Shown here: positions 10,617 to 20,062 of the stretch, piece after piece
Layout of the letters: the number at the start of each line of letters is the position of its first letter
How positions within the stretch are numbered: the stretch's first letter is position 1
NCBI GenBank assembly: GCA_021817145.1
Contig: JAKAVV010000010.1
Location: 1 to 64,000 of the forward strand
DNA from: a bacterium
GTDB lineage: Bacteria > Vulcanimicrobiota > JABDET01
DNA length: 64,000 nt
Direction of reading: 5' to 3'
The notes under the pieces: generated by a model
The model's input: only the letters and a program-made list of their open reading frames with translations
Told to the model about the DNA's origin: nothing
The model's database searches: none
Translations under genes and position numbers: made by a program

Positions 10617-13391
10617 TTACCTCCCTGCCTGGTAAGCGCCCATATCAGAATAAGAAAGGGTAATATATCGGTCCAGAAAATTTCCTGTCTGCCAATTTTG
10701 GAAATTGCTGCCCACAGAAGGAAAAAGAGGAGGTTTTTGATTGATTGAGCCAGGACTTACCTGTTCTTCCGCATATCCGATGTCATTGTTATTATTGTTG
10801 TTAATGGTGTTGACCACATCTTGGTAAGGAGCATAAATCGAACCTGTAAGATTGAATGACCAGTATTCCTGCTGCCCATTGGCATTTGTTGGCTGAGAGA
10901 AAAGAGGGGAGGAAGCAGATAATCCGCCTTCCTGACTGTTTGCTCCTGATGGGTACCCGTACCCTGTTCCATTCCATGCTCTTGTATCTCCATTGATAAA
11001 TGTTTGCTGCGGGTTCGTGGCATCCCCTTGTGTCAGCGCTTCCCACTGCACACTCTGATTGGCTGAAATAAGGTCTGCCTGAACATTGAAATTGTATTTG
11101 CCATTATTCGCATTATTATTGGCATTGAAATCATTTAAAAGGATGTAATTCTGCGCCATTAATCCAAGCCCATAAGGATCTGAAACAGAACCTGAAATCG
11201 TTAAGTTCCCTTCAGATTCTTGATATTGATTGGCATAAAAGAGATCTGTCACATCTGTCCCTGCCCAGGTCGTGCCATTGCCTGCGCTGCCATTCACCAG
11301 ATCATTTACAGCAGATGCTCCTGGATAAGGGAAAACCCACTGGCCGCCGATTTGAGTTGGCTGCGTAATTCCTGTGTACTTGCCAGTTGATGAGTTATAG
11401 GTTGGAGGAGGAGCAAAAATTGTTTGCCCCTGATTTGCGGGTGAGCTTAAACTGCATCCTGAATTGAGCCCAGAGCAGGAGATATTCAATGTATTTGGCT
11501 GTCCATTGACATTATCAATAGCGTATCCTACTGGGTTTCCTGAAGGTCCGCTTGACCCAGAAGGCGGAGTGTAAGAGCTGTAATAAGTTCCATCCACCAA
11601 ACAAGGGCCACAGGGTTGAGTGGGGGGAGAAGGAGTAAAGGCCGATGGGGAACATCCGGGTTGTCCACTCTCACCGCATGCATTTGGGATCCAGTAGTTT
11701 GTCTGATTCCCTGCAGCATGATCGGCAAGGCTGCTGTTAAATCGCTCCGCATTTGCCAGAGTAGGGGTAACAGTTCCTGATCCCGTGTTATCAGAAGCGA
11801 CGCAGCTTGTGGAGTTTGAGTTGATAGGCTGTCCTGCTGAGTTGAAAAATTCATCTCCCTGGTTAGCTGCTACTGTTAAGCCCACAGAGCTTAGGTTTCC
11901 ATGGACACGCACATTCCCCCCTTGAATATATAGAACCGCTCCTCCAGGGGATTGAGATAGAGTTTGAAGTTGAGAGGGGGTAATGGTTTCACTGTAAAGC
12001 TCTGCTCCTGAGTAATATCCATAGCGATTAATTGTAACTGAGTTGTTCGAGTTCAGTGTTATATCTGTAACAGCATACCCGGGTTTGGTAACAGCAGGAT
12101 CAGTTGCAGTATAATCATTGGGAACCTCGACCTCATATCCTGAACCACCAGGATTTCCAACCCCTATATTATTTGATGCATCTATAAAAACCGTTTGAAC
12201 ACCACCTGGACAATTCGAGGCTGCTTGATTATAAGCATTCAGCATGTTCCCAGGAGCAGTATTGGGGTTTGGAGAACCGGAAGAGGTTGTGGCAGGTCCC
12301 CAGGGTGTCCCCATTGGGGAAGAGACTGCATCTCCTGTGTTTTGGGATTCAGAACCATTGACCTGTCCAGTAATTGGAGTCCCAGAAGCATTTGTAAAGG
12401 AAACCGCTCCATTAGCTTGCACTCCTCCATTTAATTGAGGATTTATTGTTGGACATCCATTACATCCTGAAGAGCCATCCTGGAGAGAAACCGCTCCATT
12501 GGTATCTGTGCCATAAGGGCTTTCTGATGGATTTGTCAGGTATCCATAGGTTGAGTTGTTCGCCGTGTTAGGATCAGCCAGGGAAAAGATTGTCCCATTG
12601 ATGGTTTCCCCATTTCCAATATAAGCATCTGTTTCTGTTCCTTCCACATAGTTGGGGGGATCTCCGCCAGGTCCCCCATTCCATGATGATTCTCCTGGAT
12701 AATTCAAAGCAGAAGTTGAAAACCGCGCCCCTGTCCATTGAATTTCTCTTGTTGCTAAAACTGCTCCGGCAGCGTTTTCTACTTCTGCCACAATATCAAT
12801 CTGAATTGATTGAAGAGCAGCTGCATTTTCGGATCCCTCTGCATTTCCGCAAACTGTATCTGTTCCTTGGGCTCCAGGGGTAAGAGGGTAATAGAGAATA
12901 TTGATCACATTGTGTCCTGCAGCTAGATTAGGGATCACCAGGACTTTCCCGCCTGAATTCGGAATAGGGATCTTATTGATAAAATTAAAAGCGTATTGAT
13001 TCTCATCCATTGCCGGATTAGCATTTGGAACAGCTTGATTAAGGGTGACCTGTGTAATTTCAATGGGATAAGGCAGAGGATTTCCGCCATTTTCAAGAGC
13101 AGCAGTGTCCCCTGGACAGATAGCAGTTGGAGGGGAGGCTGTCCCAGAGGCTAAAGTAAGGGCATCATACCAGTCATAAGTTGTGTTTCCAAAATAATTC
13201 ACAATCATGTTTAAAGCTCCATTGGCTCCTTGTAAAGCCAGCTGTGAGTCAACAGAATCAGTGGCAGTTCTGCTTTTGTTAAGTTGATCCGCGATAAAAA
13301 AAGTGCCAAGGGCAGCTAAAATGACTGTAAGATAAAGAGCCATGATCAAGGCGACTCCCTTTAGTTTCCATTGATTCCTTTTTTGCGCCAT
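10617..13391 (-). CDS. Large PilX-like type IV pilus-associated protein with N-terminal prepilin-like TM segment
   Basis: KGVALIMALYLTVILAALGTFFIADQLNKSRTATDSVDSQLALQGANGAL followed by about 880 aa Asn/Gly/Ser-rich extracytoplasmic region; downstream of PilV/PilW-like genes. Confidence 0.65.
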   Translation of the reverse strand: MAQKRNQWKLKGVALIMALYLTVILAALGTFFIADQLNKSRTATDSVDSQLALQGANGALNMIVNYFGNTTYDWYDALTLASGTASPPTAICPGDTAALENGGNPLPYPIEITQVTLNQAVPNANPAMDENQYAFNFINKIPIPNSGGKVLVIPNLAAGHNVINILYYPLTPGAQGTDTVCGNAEGSENAAALQSIQIDIVAEVENAAGAVLATREIQWTGARFSTSALNYPGESSWNGGPGGDPPNYVEGTETDAYIGNGETINGTIFSLADPNTANNSTYGYLTNPSESPYGTDTNGAVSLQDGSSGCNGCPTINPQLNGGVQANGAVSFTNASGTPITGQVNGSESQNTGDAVSSPMGTPWGPATTSSGSPNPNTAPGNMLNAYNQAASNCPGGVQTVFIDASNNIGVGNPGGSGYEVEVPNDYTATDPAVTKPGYAVTDITLNSNNSVTINRYGYYSGAELYSETITPSQLQTLSQSPGGAVLYIQGGNVRVHGNLSSVGLTVAANQGDEFFNSAGQPINSNSTSCVASDNTGSGTVTPTLANAERFNSSLADHAAGNQTNYWIPNACGESGQPGCSPSAFTPSPPTQPCGPCLVDGTYYSSYTPPSGSSGPSGNPVGYAIDNVNGQPNTLNISCSGLNSGCSLSSPANQGQTIFAPPPTYNSSTGKYTGITQPTQIGGQWVFPYPGASAVNDLVNGSAGNGTTWAGTDVTDLFYANQYQESEGNLTISGSVSDPYGLGLMAQNYILLNDFNANNNANNGKYNFNVQADLISANQSVQWEALTQGDATNPQQTFINGDTRAWNGTGYGYPSGANSQEGGLSASSPLFSQPTNANGQQEYWSFNLTGSIYAPYQDVVNTINNNNNNDIGYAEEQVSPGSINQKPPLFPSVGSNFQNWQTGNFLDRYITLSYSDMGAYQAGR

Positions 13392-13416
13392 GGTTCACGC
13401 CTCCTTTTTGATTTTT

Positions 13417-14460
13417 TTAAGGACCAGAAACAGTTCCTTCTGTTTGAACAGTGGAAGAAAGTACTGCTGACGCAAGAGGAGTATTGGGATTATTTGAAAT
13501 GGCAGCTCCTCCAGCAGCCACAGTTATTGTAAACAGATTGGGTGAATAAGCAGGAACATTGGTTAATCCTCCTTGATTGCTGGGTGGAAGATCTCCTGGT
13601 GTTGGCTGGTGAGAAACCATAATCCACAACTCATCAGAAGGGCTGGTAAGAGAAATAATTGCAGGATTTGTATTTCCATTTGCCACTTCATTAGAATTGG
13701 CAGGAACAAAATATGAATAATTGATGTTCCAACCTCCCATCCCACTGCTTAACCCGCAGATTGGACCTGTTCCCCCTCCTGGACAGTTTCCACCTTGAGG
13801 ACCAGCAGGGAAAGTGTATCTTACTAATTCAGCAGGTTGAGTTTTTGTAGAAGGAGAGACTTGATACATGACCCATTCGTAATTCGCTGGATTGTTCAGG
13901 TATTCAGGTTCTCCTGCTGCCCCTGGATTGTTGGGAGCTGAGATCAGTTCAGAGAAAATTAAGAATCCATTCCCTTGTTCGTACTTATTTTGATAAGCAT
14001 TAGGTGAGCTAACTTGAATCCCTGAATTGAATGGACAGGTCTCATTGCCTTGCTTATCAACAACACAGTTTCCATTGTTAAGGTTCCCTCCTCCGCATCC
14101 AATAGAAGATCCGATTTCTGTATTTTGATTCAATTCTTCAGATCCAGACTGATCAGTAATCGTGTAAGTTGAGAGATACCCCCCTGGCCCAGGGAGAATG
14201 ACTGCTGAAGAGAGATACCCTGTCCCATCAGGATTTGGAAGAGGGACAGCCTGTCTCAATTCATTTGTCATGGCGCTTAAAGCGGTTTTTGCATCCTGTT
14301 GAATTTGAGCGGAAAGGGTTCCAGTGTCAGTGGCTTTAATCCCCCAGAAGAGCAAATAATAGCCGATTAAACCAACCATCACCAGTAAGGCGCTCGCGAT
14401 GATAATTTCGATGAGGGTAAATCCTGTTTTTGTGAAGCCTGTCTTTTGACTCATGTTCAT
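13417..14460 (-). CDS. Type IV prepilin (PilW-like)
   Basis: Prepilin cleavage motif KTG-FTLIEIIIASALLVMVGLIGYYLLFWGI. Confidence 0.8.
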   Translation of the reverse strand: MNMSQKTGFTKTGFTLIEIIIASALLVMVGLIGYYLLFWGIKATDTGTLSAQIQQDAKTALSAMTNELRQAVPLPNPDGTGYLSSAVILPGPGGYLSTYTITDQSGSEELNQNTEIGSSIGCGGGNLNNGNCVVDKQGNETCPFNSGIQVSSPNAYQNKYEQGNGFLIFSELISAPNNPGAAGEPEYLNNPANYEWVMYQVSPSTKTQPAELVRYTFPAGPQGGNCPGGGTGPICGLSSGMGGWNINYSYFVPANSNEVANGNTNPAIISLTSPSDELWIMVSHQPTPGDLPPSNQGGLTNVPAYSPNLFTITVAAGGAAISNNPNTPLASAVLSSTVQTEGTVSGP

Positions 14461-14482
14461 TCCTTTTCTGTATTTTTAAATT

Positions 14483-15061
14483 TTATGGAGCTAAGTTGTA
14501 GCTTGTCCATGTGCTTAAACTCATATTTTTTTCGATCATTCCTCCATTTACTGGTTCTTTCCATTCCAAGTTAATTGTGATTTCTACTGTTGGATTGCAG
14601 GTATCTGGCTGAGCGCAGCTCAAAGTATATCCAAGTCCTCCTGTTTGTCCTGAAAGAAAGACGATTTTGATCCCAGGGTTGTTTGAATTCGAGGATGGCA
14701 GCTGATATTGATATGATTTTTCCATAGATGGGTTCTGGTCTTCAAACTGTGTAAGAGCGGTTGGAGTCCACTCATCATTGGCGCACTGATTGTCAGGAGG
14801 ACACTCATTTGTCCAGGAGAGAAGATTGTTCAAAGAATCTCCAACACCTGTTGTGCTGGAGTAAGCCGGCTTTCGCGCAATTTCATTCAAGATGGACTGA
14901 CCAAGGGATACGGCTTGGTCTTCTCTGAGTGTTTTAGAATTCAGAGAATAGCCGCTTGGGAAAACCATGGCAAAAGTAGCCACTGACATCATGAGAATCA
15001 GCATGGCGAATAAAATCTCCAGAAGGGACAACCCTTTCGGAAGAATTTTTCGTTTTACCAT
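14483..15061 (-). CDS. Type IV prepilin (PilV-like)
   Basis: KG-LSLLEILFAMLILMMSVATFAMVF prepilin motif; start at MVKRKILPKG preferred over the ORF-track start 15094. Confidence 0.78.
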   Translation of the reverse strand: MVKRKILPKGLSLLEILFAMLILMMSVATFAMVFPSGYSLNSKTLREDQAVSLGQSILNEIARKPAYSSTTGVGDSLNNLLSWTNECPPDNQCANDEWTPTALTQFEDQNPSMEKSYQYQLPSSNSNNPGIKIVFLSGQTGGLGYTLSCAQPDTCNPTVEITINLEWKEPVNGGMIEKNMSLSTWTSYNLAP

Positions 15062-15426
15062 TCTTCCTCCTCTTCCATCTTTTTCTTTCTCCACAGAAAA
15101 GCGGCAAGTCCTCCTAAAATGAGAATGGCAAAACCTCCCCCTCCAATCACAAAATAAGAGAGCCCGCTTTTCTCAGAAATCTCTTGGCTCGGGTTTGCTG
15201 GGAGCTTTCCAAATGCTTCAGAAGCAGGCGCTTCTGATTTTTGATTGATTTTGCGAGAAGCAGTGCTTGCTGCAGCCCCTGAATTTTGATATCCCGCATT
15301 TTTTTTCTTGTAATCAAAAACATAATGCCCTCTCATGCCGGGGAGAATCCTTCCTGAACCAGCATAAACCGGTAAAATTCCTAAAAAAACGAAACATAAA
15401 ATCCAGAAAAGGGGTAGAAATTTCAT
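15055..15426 (-). CDS. Small secreted/membrane protein with signal peptide and C-terminal TM plus basic tail
   Basis: MKFLPLFWILCFVFLGILPVYAG... and C-terminal YFVIGGGGFAILILGGLAAFLWRKKK; first gene of the minor pilin operon. Confidence 0.6.
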   Translation of the reverse strand: MKFLPLFWILCFVFLGILPVYAGSGRILPGMRGHYVFDYKKKNAGYQNSGAAASTASRKINQKSEAPASEAFGKLPANPSQEISEKSGLSYFVIGGGGFAILILGGLAAFLWRKKKMEEEEEW

Positions 15427-15432
15427 GTTTTT

Positions 15433-15462
15433 ATTATACCATAAAAAGCTTTCCAAAATCAA
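15433..15462 (-). promoter_or_regulatory. Sigma70-like promoter TTGATT-N18-TATAAT with +1 predicted at the ATG (15426)
   Basis: Reverse-strand reading TTGATT ttggaaagctttttatgg TATAAT aaaaac ATG. Confidence 0.55.
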
Positions 15463-15519
15463 GTGAAAGGAGGTAGGGGATGGAGAGCGAAAATCTCTTT
15501 AGCAGTACAGGAGGTTTTT

Positions 15520-17064
15520 TTGTCTGAATTAGTCCTTTACCGAAAATGGAGATCCCAAAGTTTTGATGAATTGGTGGGTCAGCCTCATGTTACCGAAACA
15601 CTTCGGAATGCTGTTAAAACTGGGAAGATAGGGCATGCCTATTTGTTTTGCGGACCGAGAGGAACAGGGAAGACCAGCGCCGCTAAAATTTTAGCGAAAG
15701 CTTTGAACTGCGAGAAAGGGATGACTCCTGATCCCTGTGGGGAATGCGGGATCTGCCGCGGCATCCAGAATGGAAGCGCTCTGGATTTTATCGAGATTGA
15801 TGCTGCTAGCAATCGAGGAATTGATGAGATTCGAGATTTGAAGGAAAAGATCAAATTTCCTCCTACTCTGTGCCGGTATAAAGTCTATATCATTGATGAA
15901 GTTCACATGTTAACTCCTGAAGCCTTTAATGCCCTTTTAAAAACACTTGAAGAGCCCCCTCCTTCTACGGTTTTCATTCTCTGCACAACAGAACCTCATA
16001 AGCTGCTCCCTACCGTTGCTTCCCGATGCCAGAGATTTGATTTTAAAAGAATTAGTCAGGCAGTTGTGGAGAAGCGCTTAGAGGAAGTAGGGAAAGCTGA
16101 GAATTTAATCATTGAGCCAGGGGTGCTGCCCATGATTGCTCGTTCTTGCGATGGAAGTTTGAGAGACGCGCTTTCTCTTTTAGATCAGCTCCACTCTTTT
16201 TGTGGACAGACAATCCAAAAGGAAAAAGCCGAACTTATTTTAGGACAAACTCCTGAAGAGGTTTTATCTCGATGTATCCATCTCCTGGATTCGAAAGATT
16301 TAAAGAATCTATTGATTTTCCTCCATGAAACTTACTCTTCTGGGGCGGATCTCTCTCAACTGGTTCGCGATCTCATGATACAGCTTCGCCAGATTTTACT
16401 TTTCAGAATTTCTCCTGAAATTTTAAGTTTGCTTCCCGAGGAAAAAGAAAGAATGAAAGCCTTTTCTTTTTCCTCTGAGGAACTTTATCGTTTTTTAAGA
16501 GTGCTTTCTGATTTAAGAAATGAGCTTCGCTCCAGCCCGCATCCTGGAATTGCCGTAGAGCTGGCTTTTATTCGGATGCTCAGAATCCAATGGGAACCCT
16601 CTTTAGAAGGTTTGAAAAAGAAGATCGAACTCCTGGAAGGGAAAATACAGAAGAATCTTGCAGAAACTCCTATTTCTCCAGAACCTCACCCTGCTTTAAA
16701 GAAAGAGAAGGAGGTTTTGGTGAAAGCTGCTCCTCATGTCTCCAGCTTGTCTCTTGATTTTATCCGAGATACATGGGGTGAAATGATCGAAAATTTGGCT
16801 GCTTCCCGAAATTCTTTGTTTCCCACTCTCCAGCAGACTACCCCTTTAAAACTGGAAGGCGCAGTATTATTCCTTTCCGTTCCAAATTTAATTTTAAAAT
16901 CCAGGCTGGACCAGAAGAAGGAAGAAGTGCAGCTGTTTTTGAATCAAACATTAAACTCTTCTCTTCAGATTGAGATTGAAGCGCATCCCGTGGATCCCGA
17001 TCTCCTTATAAGAGAAGCAGAAAAAATTTTTGAAGGGGCGGTTTTAAAAGAGAGCGATGGATAA
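15520..17064 (+). CDS. dnaX: DNA polymerase III subunit gamma/tau
   Basis: YRKWRSQSFDELVGQPHVTETLRNA, CGPRGTGKTSAAKILAKALNC, zinc-binding Cys cluster; TTG start at 15520 preceded by AGGAGG. Confidence 0.95.
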   Translation: MSELVLYRKWRSQSFDELVGQPHVTETLRNAVKTGKIGHAYLFCGPRGTGKTSAAKILAKALNCEKGMTPDPCGECGICRGIQNGSALDFIEIDAASNRGIDEIRDLKEKIKFPPTLCRYKVYIIDEVHMLTPEAFNALLKTLEEPPPSTVFILCTTEPHKLLPTVASRCQRFDFKRISQAVVEKRLEEVGKAENLIIEPGVLPMIARSCDGSLRDALSLLDQLHSFCGQTIQKEKAELILGQTPEEVLSRCIHLLDSKDLKNLLIFLHETYSSGADLSQLVRDLMIQLRQILLFRISPEILSLLPEEKERMKAFSFSSEELYRFLRVLSDLRNELRSSPHPGIAVELAFIRMLRIQWEPSLEGLKKKIELLEGKIQKNLAETPISPEPHPALKKEKEVLVKAAPHVSSLSLDFIRDTWGEMIENLAASRNSLFPTLQQTTPLKLEGAVLFLSVPNLILKSRLDQKKEEVQLFLNQTLNSSLQIEIEAHPVDPDLLIREAEKIFEGAVLKESDG

Positions 17065-17476
17065 CGTAAGCGGGAATGAAAAGATTCTAGTGGTGGATGA
17101 TGATCAAGCCATTGTTGATTCAGTGTGGCAGTATTTGCGTCTGGTTGGGTTTAACTCTTTAAAAGCTCACAGCGGGAAAGAGTGTCTTGAAATTGTTAAA
17201 TCCGAAAGACCTGATCTTATTCTTTTGGATTTGATGATGCCTGAAATGGATGGGTTTGAAGTGATTGAGAAGATTAAACAAGAAAAAGGGCTGGAACATA
17301 TCCCTGTTATTTTTGTAACGGCTAAAACTTCTGAGGCGGATCAGTTGAAAGGATGGCAGAAAGGCGCCTCTCATTATATTACAAAGCCGTTTGACATGGA
17401 TGAGCTGGTCAGCGCGATTCACCTTGCTCTGTATGAACGGAAACGGCAAATCAATCAGAAAATTTATGAAATTTAA
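17057..17476 (+). CDS. Single-domain response regulator (CheY-like receiver)
   Basis: KILVVDDDQAIVDSV, DLILLDLMMPEMDGFEVI, VIFVTAKT, ITKPFDMDEL. Confidence 0.92.
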   Translation: MDNVSGNEKILVVDDDQAIVDSVWQYLRLVGFNSLKAHSGKECLEIVKSERPDLILLDLMMPEMDGFEVIEKIKQEKGLEHIPVIFVTAKTSEADQLKGWQKGASHYITKPFDMDELVSAIHLALYERKRQINQKIYEI

Positions 17477-17487
17477 AAGAGGAAAGT

Positions 17488-17799
17488 ATGTTTAATCAAA
17501 AACAAATGATGAATCAGATAAAAAAAATGCAGGAGTCTGTTATAAAGATCCAGGAAGAATTAAAAAATGAGAAAGTGGATGGAAAATCAGGGGATGGAAA
17601 AGTAACGATTACTTTGAATGGCCATTCAGAAGTGCTTTCCGTTAAACTGGACCCATCCCTTTTAAATCCAGAAGACGCGGAAATGCTGGAAGATCTGCTG
17701 GTCCTGGCTTTTCGGGATGGCTCTGAAAAAGCCCGCGAACTTTCGGTAAAGCGATTGGGCCCCTTAACCGGCGGCATGAATATTCCCGGTTTATTTTAA
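17488..17799 (+). CDS. YbaB/EbfC family nucleoid-associated protein
   Basis: MFNQKQMMNQIKKMQES...LTGGMNIPGLF; between dnaX and recR. Confidence 0.92.
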   Translation: MFNQKQMMNQIKKMQESVIKIQEELKNEKVDGKSGDGKVTITLNGHSEVLSVKLDPSLLNPEDAEMLEDLLVLAFRDGSEKARELSVKRLGPLTGGMNIPGLF

Positions 17800-17808
17800 T
17801 CTTTTGTT

Positions 17809-18402
17809 GTGGTCCCAGAACCTTTAGCTGAACTTATTGATGAATTAACAAAGCTTCCTGGAATTGGCCCTAAAACCGCGCAGCGCCTTGCTTTTTATAT
17901 CCTTCAAATTCCGGAACAAGAGGTTAAATCTCTGGCAGATGCTCTCCTGTCAGCAAGACAGAGCTTGCGGCAGTGCAGCATTTGTTATGCCTTGACAGAC
18001 TGCAATCCCTGCGAAATTTGCCAGAATGAAAAAAGAGATTCTTCTCTAGTTTGCATAGTGGCTGACCCTAAGGACATGATGGCTATTGAAAGAACAGGGG
18101 AATATCATGGGTTGTTTCATGTATTAGGTGGTTTGATTTCTCCTTTGGATGGAATAGGACCGGATCAATTAAAAATTCGGGAGCTGCTGCTGCGGCTTCA
18201 AAATGGCGCGGTTAAAGAGATTATTCTAGCAACCAATCCTTCAGCAGTAGGGGAGGCAACTGCTCTTTATCTAGCAAAATTGATAAAACCTCTTGAAATT
18301 AAAATAACCAGGTTAGCTATGGGACTCCCAATGGGAGCTGATCTGGAATATGCGGATGACATTACTTTAATTAAAGCTCTTGAAGGAAGAAGAGAGGTTT
18401 GA
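17809..18402 (+). CDS. recR: Recombination protein RecR
   Basis: KLPGIGPKTAQRLAFYIL, Cys4 zinc finger, TOPRIM ...GEYHGLFHVLGGLISPLDGIGP. Confidence 0.96.
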   Translation: MVPEPLAELIDELTKLPGIGPKTAQRLAFYILQIPEQEVKSLADALLSARQSLRQCSICYALTDCNPCEICQNEKRDSSLVCIVADPKDMMAIERTGEYHGLFHVLGGLISPLDGIGPDQLKIRELLLRLQNGAVKEIILATNPSAVGEATALYLAKLIKPLEIKITRLAMGLPMGADLEYADDITLIKALEGRREV

Positions 18403-18427
18403 CAAAGGGCCTGATTTCTGTTATTAT
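18399..18427 (+). promoter_or_regulatory. Near-consensus sigma70 promoter TTGACA-N17-TATTAT of the TA operon
   Basis: TTGACA 18399-18404, 17-bp spacer, TATTAT 18422-18427; -35 overlaps the recR stop codon. Confidence 0.75.
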
Positions 18428-18432
18428 GGATA

Positions 18433-18448
18433 TAGTCTAGACAGACTA
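18433..18448. promoter_or_regulatory. Palindromic putative antitoxin operator TAGTCT-AGAC-AGACTA
   Basis: 6-bp inverted repeat overlapping the predicted transcription start. Confidence 0.6.
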
Positions 18449-18471
18449 GACCGATTTTCAGGAGGCGCTTC

Positions 18472-18723
18472 ATGAGAAAAATTTGGCAGCTTCAAGAAGC
18501 AAAAAATAAATTCAGCAGTGTGGTTGAACAGGCTCAAAGCGAAGGACCTCAAATCATTAGCAAACATGGAAAAGAAGCGGTGATTATTTTATCCATTGAA
18601 GATTATAGAAAAATCATGAAGCCTGAGGGAAATTTGTTTCAATTTATGCAGAAATCCCCTCTTCATGGCGTAGAACTGGATATTTCCAGAGATAAAACAG
18701 CTCCCAGAAATATTTCTTTATGA
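18472..18723 (+). CDS. Phd/YefM-type antitoxin
   Basis: MRKIWQLQEAKNKFSSVVEQAQSEGPQIISKHGKEAVIILSIEDYRKI. Confidence 0.88.
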   Translation: MRKIWQLQEAKNKFSSVVEQAQSEGPQIISKHGKEAVIILSIEDYRKIMKPEGNLFQFMQKSPLHGVELDISRDKTAPRNISL

Positions 18724-19139
18724 GATATCTCTTGGATACGTGTATTGTCTCAGAGCTGGTTAAAGTTTCTCCTGAAAAGAAAGTCGTAGATTGGATAATA
18801 CGTCATGATGAAGAAAATTATTATCTGTCTTCATTGACATTTGGGGAAATCTATAAAGGAATCTTTAAATTGCCGAGATCAAAGAGGAAAGAAAATCTTT
18901 ATCACTGGCTGGAGCATGAGCTAAAAGTGAGGTTTAAGGATCGAATTCTCTCTGTTGATTTGAACGTTGCCAGGATATGGGGAGAAATCCAAGGAGCATT
19001 AGAAGCGAAGGGCCAATTGCTCCCAGTGATCGATGGTCTTATCGCTGCCACAGGAGTGGCTTATGATTTAACGGTTGTTACTCGAAATACGGAAGATATG
19101 GAGTCCAGCGGAGTTTTGCTTTTTAACCCTTGGGATTGA
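18720..19139 (+). CDS. PIN-domain toxin (VapC/FitB-like)
   Basis: MRYLLDTCIVSELVK..., VIDGLIAATGVAYDLTVVTRNTEDM; overlaps antitoxin by 4 nt. Confidence 0.88.
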   Translation: MRYLLDTCIVSELVKVSPEKKVVDWIIRHDEENYYLSSLTFGEIYKGIFKLPRSKRKENLYHWLEHELKVRFKDRILSVDLNVARIWGEIQGALEAKGQLLPVIDGLIAATGVAYDLTVVTRNTEDMESSGVLLFNPWD

Positions 19140-19995
19140 GCAGCCCCTTTACAAAATAAACTTTATAAATTAAAGCCTGCCAGAAAGTAGATACTGGATG
19201 ATGGGGCTTCATTCGGGGTATTTTTCTGTTCACAATTGGGGCTAATAGTTTCCCTGGCAGTAGATTGAGTGGATGATACCCGCAGCTGAACCAGGTGCGG
19301 AGACAAGGATGTTTTTGATACAGTTTAGCAGCTGCTTTCCCATCAGCTAGCGCGGTTTCTGTCAACTGTGTTAAAGATGATTCTGGTTTCAGATGGAAAA
19401 CAACAGCAGGCAGGATGAATTTCATTTTCAGCCCCAGGCTCCTCAGTTTAAATCCAAGCTCAGCATCTTCCCATCTTTTGAAAGATTCGTCAAACAATCC
19501 CGCTTTTAAAAGCCGATCTTTTTTAACAGAAGCATTGCTGGTGCAGAAAAAGTTCATGGAGAAATCAGAAATTGAAGATTCTTTTATTGACAGATCTTTT
19601 GTTTTAACCTCCTCTAGAGATTTTACAATGACAACAGGTCCTCGAACAACGAACTCTTTCTTTTTATTCGCGTATTCGTGGGCTCTCCAGTGAAGATTGA
19701 GTAAATTAAAGGAAGGATAACAGTCATCATCTGTAAAAAGAATGACTTCGCCTCTGGCTTCTTTTATTCCAAGATTTCTGGCTTTTGCCGCTCCGCCATG
19801 CTGCTGATAAAAAGCGCGAAACTGAAAAGGGAATTTTTGCGATTCAAGCCAGCTTTTGGTCTCATCTGTTGATCCATCATCAATGACCAGAACTTCGAAA
19901 TCTTCTTCCTTAAAGGTTTGTTTGGACAAAGCTTTAAGTGTATTTTTCAAAAGCGAAAGACGGTTATAAGTTGGAATGACCACACTGATTTTCAT
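19123..19995 (-). CDS. Family 2 glycosyltransferase
   Basis: MKISVVIPTYNRLSLLKNTLKALSKQ, VLVIDDGSTDET, ILFTDDDCYP; start at 19995 preferred over 20097. Confidence 0.88.
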   Translation of the reverse strand: MKISVVIPTYNRLSLLKNTLKALSKQTFKEEDFEVLVIDDGSTDETKSWLESQKFPFQFRAFYQQHGGAAKARNLGIKEARGEVILFTDDDCYPSFNLLNLHWRAHEYANKKKEFVVRGPVVIVKSLEEVKTKDLSIKESSISDFSMNFFCTSNASVKKDRLLKAGLFDESFKRWEDAELGFKLRSLGLKMKFILPAVVFHLKPESSLTQLTETALADGKAAAKLYQKHPCLRTWFSCGYHPLNLLPGKLLAPIVNRKIPRMKPHHPVSTFWQALIYKVYFVKGLLNPKG

Positions 19996-20062
19996 CGCCT
20001 TATTTCCTATGCAGATTTTCTGTTTTGTTTTTATATTCCTCTTTAAACAAAGAATGATTCTT

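Noticed and set aside
11528-12434. Several 60-108 aa ORFs within the PilX-like gene
   Set aside because: Alternative frames of a low-complexity Asn/Gly/Ser-rich gene
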